Source: Neonectria sp. B-13
Lineage: Eukaryota; Ascomycota; Sordariomycetes; Hypocreales; Nectriaceae
Direction: 5' to 3'
DNA: 64,000 bases
Assembly: GCA_002682825.1 (NCBI GenBank)
Contig: NOKP01000032.1
Location: 186,001-250,000 of the forward strand
Made by a program: the position numbers and the translations under genes
Part shown: one piece after another, positions 57,216 to 64,000 of the stretch
How the letters are laid out: each line of letters begins with the position of its first letter
Position numbering within the stretch: the first letter of the stretch is position 1
Notes under the pieces: generated by a model
The model's input: only the letters and a program-made list of their open reading frames with translations
Database searches by the model: none
Told to the model about the DNA's origin: nothing

Positions 57216-58303
57216 ATGGCTCAACTAGTGTCATCACTATCCACCTCTGCCAGACATGCATTCAATTGGGATGAGACTAAGCATATGTACGTCGGTCCCT
57301 TGAATACCATCTGCTCTTCTCACAAGATACTATAGCATCGCGTTTGGTGACTCTTACACTTTTGTTCAAGGCACCCACGGCTACCCTAAGTACAGTTTCA
57401 TTGGCGACTATGATAATAACTTTGCTTTCACCGCCGAGGACTTGCTATCGGACGAGATTGTCCAGAACTTTGCCGGCACATCAGCCGGGGGGCCGAACTG
57501 GATTGAATATATCAGCAACTGTGGACTTGACAGTGGTCTAACGCTTCCGTCGACCTGCCAAATACAACTATGGGATTTTGCATTTGCTGGAGCTGATATA
57601 TCGGAGAAATTCACTCCGCTTCATCACAGCTATACGATTCCCTTGGTCAACCAAACACAACAATTTCTCACATGGGCCGAGCCGGTCCTTCAAGAGGAGA
57701 TCGATAAATCCAAAACTTTGGTAGCCATATGGATTGGGATCAATGACATTGCCGACACAAGTCTTTACGACGTCAATTTACCCGAACTGTATGACTCAAT
57801 GATTGGGTTCATGTTCGAAAACAGTGTCAACCCACTCTATGAAGCTGGCTACCGCAATTTTCTCTTTATAAACCTCCCACCAACAAACCGCAGCCCATCG
57901 AACCTCAACAAGGTTCGACCATCTCCCAATGCTACGATGATAGAATGGTGGAACTCGCGTCTTTCGAGCCACAGTTCTCGATTTTCGAAGAAGCATAGGT
58001 CAACAACAACCATGCTCTACGACTCATTCTCATTTCTCAGCAACACTCTTGATAATCCGGCAAAGTATCAGGTCACCAACACGACAAGCTTTTGCCCTGG
58101 CTACAACAACGAGACCGTACTGACCGATCCAAGTGCCTTCGGCTGTACTCCTATCGATAGCTATTTCTGGTTTAACTCCGGTCACATGTGGGTTTCCGTT
58201 CAACCAACACATCTACTTCCACTAACTGTCTACAAGAACCAGTCACACTCACAAGCTAATGGCAAAGGACTTAGTGAGGTATCTGAAGGCAGAGTCTAGG
58301 TAG
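57216..58303 (+). CDS. Secreted GDSL/SGNH esterase-lipase (CE16-like)
   Basis: 329 aa in three exons: 57216-57286, 57336-58187 and 58237-58303, phase-checked. The nucleophile block is IAFGDSYTFVQGTHGYP, then NWIEYISNCG, the oxyanion Asn in WIGINDIAD, NPLYEAGYRNFLFINLPP and a last exon that restores HITSHTHKLMAKDL with the catalytic His; reading through intron 2 would lose it. Several N-glycosylation sites. The in-frame stretch just before the ATG (YGPVFAPLLLISLAMAQLV) is signal-peptide-like but has no ATG in that frame. ATG 57175 is one base out of frame with it. So either an upstream exon exists or the start has been damaged. Acts on acetylated or lipid esters outside the cell. Confidence 0.82.
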
Positions 58304-58976
58304 CTGGAATATGGAGAAATTAAATGCTGAACAAATTAACCGCCGTGTCATCATCTAGCTTGGCTCTGGGAATGGAAATGGAACGTGGTGAGTTTGAGTC
58401 TCGTGTTCGAGGTTGGCCGCTTTAGGGCCCCATCGCTCCCCGGCTCAATCTTGGCTCAGCCAGTGCAGCCCTCATCAGTTACTCTTGAAGCGTGGCTGTC
58501 TGAGTAATAAGAGCTAATAAATAAGGCTGGCTGTTAAGATCTGAGATGAAGCTTGTATGTCTATTGTGAAAAATGTGTTTTTTATTTCTAGTACCTACTA
58601 CTGCTGTGTCCCTTGTGAGATTATCATCGCATCGGGCGACCCAGACATGTTGTCTGTGGTGGTAGAGGGCAAAATGCACTTGGGCTCACAGCGACGCCGA
58701 GTTGTATTGCATGACTTGTGATAAGTCTGGCGTGGGACACGAGATGGAATCTTGTCCCCTGAAAGATTCGTTGATTTAAGTGTCGCTTTTGGTCTGGGAT
58801 CAGGCGGATGGAATGGTAGCATCCGGTTTTAGTTGCATTCAAGACAAATTGTACCCAAGATATAGCTGTTCGGAACGAGTGGCCACTTGCTCTTACAAGA
58901 CTGAGAAGACAACAAAACTCTAAAGAAGACCCCTGAAGTCTTATCGGTGTGGTTTCAGTTCGAGAATGCGTGAAAC
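58304..58976. other. Convergent spacer
   Basis: 3' flanks of the GDSL gene and the FHA-kinase gene. No gene seen; open frames at 58479-58842 lack similarity. Confidence 0.45.
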
Positions 58977-61900
58977 TTACTCATGCGGTCGGAATACACT
59001 GAAAAATGACCGCTTCCTCCTCTTCGTGTCTGGGCCACTTTCCGTTCTACCCAAGGAATCGGCGTCAGCGGAACTAGGTTCCGCTGACAGAGACGATATA
59101 GACACCAAGGAAAGTCCTCCGTCCGTCACGTCCGAGTTGCTCCTGATGCTAGGGCTAGCGGTGGAGTTTGAACTAATCTGGAGGGTTGCCGATCTCTGAT
59201 CTTGCTCGGGCAATTTGGCTTCCTTCTGCTTCGGTCCTATCCTGTAAGGCGTGTGTCCAAACACGACTGCGCCATTGTCGCCGAGGTCCTTCAAGGTGAT
59301 TTCCAAGCACAGCTTTGGGACGCTGAGATGTATTTTCTGGCCCTTGGGAAGAAGCAGCTGTACAGGGTCAACATGTAGTGTCGTTGTTTCTGGCGGCGAC
59401 TGGAGACATGCGCACTGCGAGAACAGTTGATATCGGGATGACCAGACGATGTCAGGCGTAATATAGCCAGGGTTCAAGATGAGTCCAGTTCTCGCTGTTT
59501 GGATGGTCTTGAGTGTTTCGATGGAAGCACCCAGGTAATCCATGCCCGTAGGGACGCTTCTCCAGTTGGCACAAAGCAGATTTGGGTCCTCGACTTGCAG
59601 TAAATCTCCAAAATTCTTGCCAAATATGGTGGTCGCCTTGACAGATCGAACATAGTCTATCCAGCCATGCCCAGCTGTTCGCAAGTAGTGAGCCCGCTGC
59701 TGGATCGGGCCGCTGGGTTTCGCAACGTCCCAAAAGTCGAAGCCCACGAGGCTCTTGACTAGCATCTTGCTTGACTGGCGGAACCAATAGCCGTCCTGTG
59801 CGGCAACCTGAGCTTGGTAATCGATGAGAACTTGGACGTCTTGCATTATTTCCTGCACTCTGTCGCGGAAATAGTAGGGTATCTCCACAAGCTGACCTTG
59901 TTGGTTTGGTCGCACATCGTCGATGTAGAGTGGGAGGTTCAGGTTGTCGAAATTTCCCAGCACTTCAACAGCTGTTTGATGCCCATTTGGTGACTGGCCT
60001 CCTTCAAGTGTGCCGTTGAATCTCCATTTGGATCGATATGCTGGTCTGGATCTGTCTTGTTCGATCGACGCTCTTACCAGGTGAAGCAAGGCAGAAGCAC
60101 CGTCGACAAGCCACGCTCTTTGGTCCTCGACATCGTAAAAAACTACAGGTTGAACCGAGATCCAGTCTAGAAGCCCGGAGTAGCTCTTGGCCCTTTGCAG
60201 GTAAACTGGCTTGTCTCTCTTGCCAATTGAAATGGACAATCCACCGATGAGATTGGAACCGCCTTCGACATATAGCTTGTCAATGACCATTGATTTTGGC
60301 GGCGGAGGTAAGCTGGATGAGTGGATGTCAAATTTCGCTTGCGGGGTCCCTAAAAAACATTAGCCACAAGATGGCATACAGTGAATGAGAACCGAAACAC
60401 AGCCTACCTGAATATTCTCTGACGTCGCAGCACCATCCAACTACATGTCGACAAGTCTCAATGTCTCTCAGAGTCAGTCTTTGGCATGTTTCATTGGATA
60501 AGTCCTCAAGTCGAGGGTCGCAATAGGAGATCCTGTCACCTGTAGAGTTAAACAAGAAGTGCCACAACACAACGTCCACGGCAACGGCCGTAGCCACGAG
60601 AAGAGAGCAGAAGCTCTTGAGGAAGATGTTGCCGTCTAGGCTAACAAACTGTCTTGAGTGCACAAGCTCAACCATTGCGCTCAGAGACAGTTCGACACCC
60701 GTGTTAGGGTCCGTTCTGTGAGCCGTAGGGTATCCCGTGACCAGAATAGGGTTTCGAAACAGGTTTGCCCAGCAAAAGCCTGTTGGGGCCGAGCTAATTG
60801 AGTCTACCGGCTTCATGGAGAAGTTGATTCGACAAGATGCCAGAATATTTGAGCTGTATGCTTCGGTGCTCTGTCGCCGTGTCTGAAAGAAAGAGAGGTA
60901 TGGCGAACAAGTGATAACACCCTCAGCAAGAGGAGATGAGCGTAATGCGGATCCCAGCCATCCTAGCTGTTCGCCAATGTCTGACAAAAAGTCGTCTTGC
61001 CCTTTGGCAACTATACATATGGAGGTGACATCTTCACTTGCTCTCAAGAATGACTCTTTGGGGAGGTCGACTAGTTGACAAAACGTTGAGATCAGCACCA
61101 TTCAACGTGTTTAGCCGTGAATCCTCAATGGATGATTCTGAACCTACCAAACCACACATATTCATTGGGATAAGTGAGATATCTCTTCATGAGGAGCCGG
61201 ATCGACTCGTTGGCCGCTGGCCAGGTTTGTTCCATGTACTCCGAGACTGTCATCGCCTGGGCTTGTTGCGAGGTTCCAGTCAAGCATATGATGCGATCAA
61301 AGATATCTTCCGGCGCTCCAGTATACTCCTGATCCTGGATAAACTGGCGGAGGTCCCAGTCAAGAGAAAACGACATCTCCACCCAAATAGGAGCCTTGTG
61401 GCGGCTGACTTTGCGAAGGGGCGCGAATGACAAAAGGTGATTGCGAATCGACAACCCAATGTCCAGCATCAGGCTTAGGCCCGACCGATCCATTTGTGAG
61501 TATCCCTTGATCCTTAAAAGTAGCCACCGGTATGCTTGAGAGCTCTCAATGAAGTTTTTATAGTCGTCTAGGTTTGGTAGGCTTCGGGACATGTCCTCAC
61601 CAGCAGAGTCGTTCTCAGGCGGGTCTGGTACATCGATGTCCATTTCAGTGACGCCCTCCAAGGATGAGACCCAGTTTCCAACTTCTGAAGCCGGCATACT
61701 GAAGAATTGTCGAATCATTTCACCGTCATCGCCATCATGGGCATTGCTACCTTTGCTTGACCGCGGCAGACCTGGAATTGAGAAAAGCGAATGTATGACA
61801 GACCTATTCCGTTGTTAGATGTAAAGGTTAGGGCGAATAGTTCCAGCCCCTACCTTCTATGTCTGTGCAGAAAAACGGAGACCTCTCTCTCACTTCTGCT

Positions 61901-64000
61901 TGATGACTCCCCGTGAAGCTTCAAAGCAAATGTTTTGAGAAGGCTTGGAAGGAGTTCGTCGATCATTCCTGGCAACTGAGTCTCGAGTGCAAGGTTCCGA
62001 ATATCGCTAGCGAGGTGGACTGAAAACTCTTCGATGAACCCATTTTTCGATGCAGGTAGCACGGAATCGACTGAATAGATGGATTCGTTGTCGGTATCGT
62101 GATCTTGGACGTATCCGGCACTCTCACGACTGGCGAACCCGAAATCTGGCTTTGAGCTTTCTCCTGCTTGGCTGGCCTGGGCATTATGCCGCTTTGAATC
62201 AGGATGGGGGGCTTTTGGAGCAAGTTCTGAGATTCCCTTCGAGCCACCGATGGCAGACATGCCAAAATTGGACTCCTGCTCAATGTCTTCCTCTCTTTGT
62301 ACTGATGCGGAACGATATGAAGCATCACTCAATGAAATCGGTCCGTGAGCCGAGGATAGCACTTCAGAGTTTGAAATTCTCTTCGAGTTCCTGGAGACAG
62401 GCACAGGCATGCCAGAATTGAACTCAACATCGATGCATTCCGATTTTGCTGGTGACTTGGAAAGAGAGGAAGTGCTCATCGAGTCTTCAAAGTCCATCTT
62501 CTCAGGCACCGAGGCTTGTCCTTCAATGTGGGTGGCTGATCGTGAACCTAACCAAGGATGACTCTGCAGCTCTGTCACGGTAGCTCGGGCTTCAGGACGG
62601 TTGCGAAGCATTCTGGATATAAAGTCGATGGCTTGTTCAGAAACACCATTCTTTCGAAGACGTAAAATATCGAGGTCGGTTGTCATGATGATGTGCAAGA
62701 GCTCAGTGTAGCTGGTTCTATTCTTCACTGAATACGGAGGAAACCCCGTCATCGCATAGAACAGCGTACCGCCAAGCGACCAGATATCAACAGGATAGCT
62801 GTACCCCTGCCTATTGGACTTTAGGCGCATCATCCTCCGAGTTCGTACTCCAGACTCATCGTAGTCGGCGTACTCGGAGTATATTTCTGGGGCACAATAG
62901 TGAAGAGTGCCGCAAAAGGTATGAAGCAAGGCCTCATCAGCAGCCACCATTGTGGATACGCCGAAGTCGATGATCTTCACCTCAACAGGGTCGAGGGATT
63001 TGAAAATGACGTTGCGTGGCTTTATGTCCCGGTGGACAATTCTGTTGTCTTTCAGGTAGCTCAGGGCGCTTATCAGTTGTCTGGAAGTACTCCTGACCAT
63101 CCCTTCGAGAAGAAACATATCACTAGAGATCATGTCGTTGAGAGAACTGCCTGGAATATACTCCATGATGATAACTTGCAAATTCTTGCCCGATTCAAAG
63201 TGCTCGATGTACTCGACAAGATTCGGCTGTCGTTGTTAACAAATCACCAGGGCTAGGTTCGAGGTGGAACCAGACTTACATGGTGGATCTGCTTCATAAT
63301 GTTTGTCTCGTTGTAAAAGCTCTGATCCAGGATTCCATTTTTCATGAACCTTCGTTTTTCTATTTCTTTAGCGGCATAGACCTGTCCACTAAACTTGGAA
63401 GAGACCTTGTGGACTGTGGTGAAGGCTCCTTGGCGAATGACTCCCATTGCTATATACTTCCTTGATCCCTCCCGGATATAAACCATTGCGACATTTTCAG
63501 CGTAAGCATCCCTTTGCATTTCATTGCGAGCAGGGATTTGAACACGAAACTTCAAGTCTGAGGCTTGATCTTGGAGGGGAATATTGATTGTCATGCCAGA
63601 GATCAAGGTCAATTTGGTGACGGCGGGGTCACTTCTGCCTTTGGCCGTTAGATTCCGACCTAGTATTTGACGATCAACAAGGGTGCCGTTAGTTGAATGA
63701 TCTTCAATCATGGCTGCGCCGTCTTCGTTGACGTAGATGGAAAAGTGCACGTTGCTGATACGACGATGTGGGTCGTTGACTAAGGCGACATCGCAACGAC
63801 CGGGGTTGCGTCCAAAGGTGAAGCCAGCGGCTGGATTCTTGGGCTTGATCGAGAGATCGAGGACAATAGCATAGTCGCCGACATCATTTCTTGAGGATAA
63901 CCGGTGATGAAAATCAAGGTCAAGCTGGAGTTTGTGGTCGATGCTTTGGGGTGAGTCCTTATTAAGAACTTGCTCGATGCCAGAGGCCTTGACGAAAACG
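58977..64000 (-). CDS. FHA - Ser/Thr kinase - large C-terminal region, multidomain protein (5' end outside window)
   Basis: Five visible exons (64000-63280, 63226-61854, 61803-61148, 61070-60408, 60349-58977) read as one protein of at least 1594 aa; all phases agree. First an FHA domain (FTFGRNPGRCDVAL, RRISNVHFSIYV, DHSTNGTLVD) binding phospho-Thr, then a kinase: loop GVIRQGAFTTVHKV, AAKEIEK, IVHRDIKPRNVIF, KIIDFGVST, CAPEIY, all catalytic residues present. A Ser-rich linker follows, then a fungal-specific segment (SRSEREVSVFLHRHRR joined to SVIHSLFSIPGL). Further on are a region with CRHVVGWCCDVREYS, then WLVDGASALLHLVRAS and GYWFRQSSKMLVKSLVGFDF. The kinase resembles the Rad53/Dun1-style FHA-CAMK group. 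The C-terminal region has no function I can name. Confidence 0.83.

Noticed and set aside
1..64000. tRNA, rRNA or CRISPR
   Set aside because: No cloverleaf with intact T-loop and anticodon arm, no rRNA core and no regularly spaced repeat array was recognised by eye; a tRNAscan run could still find one.

Overview
The window is nuclear DNA of a filamentous ascomycete, most likely a Pezizomycotina of Sordariomycete type. The evidence is short GT-AG introns (about 47-160 nt) in most genes, many Zn2Cys6 regulators, sugar/drug MFS transporters, an SRR1-like protein, a Tad-type LINE relic whose stop codons look like RIP damage (TGG to TAG, CAA to TAA), and genes on both strands without operons. It looks like accessory sequence: intact catabolic and secondary-metabolism genes lie between dead genes and transposon remains. 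All exon structures were worked out by hand from splice consensus, reading phase and family similarity. Genes described as phase-checked have exon lengths that sum to a whole number of codons.

Left part (1-11000) is a sulfate-ester/glycan utilisation island. It holds the 3' end of an arylsulfatase, a dead Dal5-type transporter fragment, a Zn2Cys6 regulator, a heavily decayed alpha-L-rhamnosidase (GH78), an intact intronless sulfatase and an intact Dal5-type anion transporter. Next come an SRR1-like protein, a divergent pair of DHA1 MFS transporter and Zn2Cys6 regulator (13357-17736), a secreted alpha/beta hydrolase, an APH-type phosphotransferase, a 529-aa MFS transporter and another Zn2Cys6 regulator.

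The middle (28600-35000) is a gene graveyard: a Tad-like LINE relic abutting a dead DHA2 transporter, an intact NmrA-like protein, and a dead epoxide hydrolase. A bZIP regulator, an Ayr1-like short-chain dehydrogenase and a DUF1330-like small protein follow.

The most interesting part is 40255-54835, a probable isocyanide biosynthetic cluster. A single-domain isocyanide synthase (DIT1/PvcA family, 44920-46171) is transcribed divergently from an adenylation-thiolation-BAHD acyltransferase protein (40255-44070). To my knowledge these activities occur fused in one polypeptide in the CrmA-type enzymes of Aspergillus, so this would be a split version. Beside them lie an AflR-like regulator, a short-chain dehydrogenase, a free-standing thioester-reductase domain and a PLP-dependent aminotransferase. 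A short motif (TGTAAGCTGA and close variants) recurs in the control regions of the cluster. A plausible flow is amino acid to isocyano acid (synthase), activation and transfer (A-T-acyltransferase), with reduction to aldehyde and amination by the reductase and aminotransferase; this flow is inference.

The right end (54944-64000) has an F-box/LRR protein, a secreted GDSL esterase, and a very large FHA-Ser/Thr kinase protein. The latter's five visible exons read as one gene running off the window edge. No rRNA, tRNA or CRISPR was recognised.
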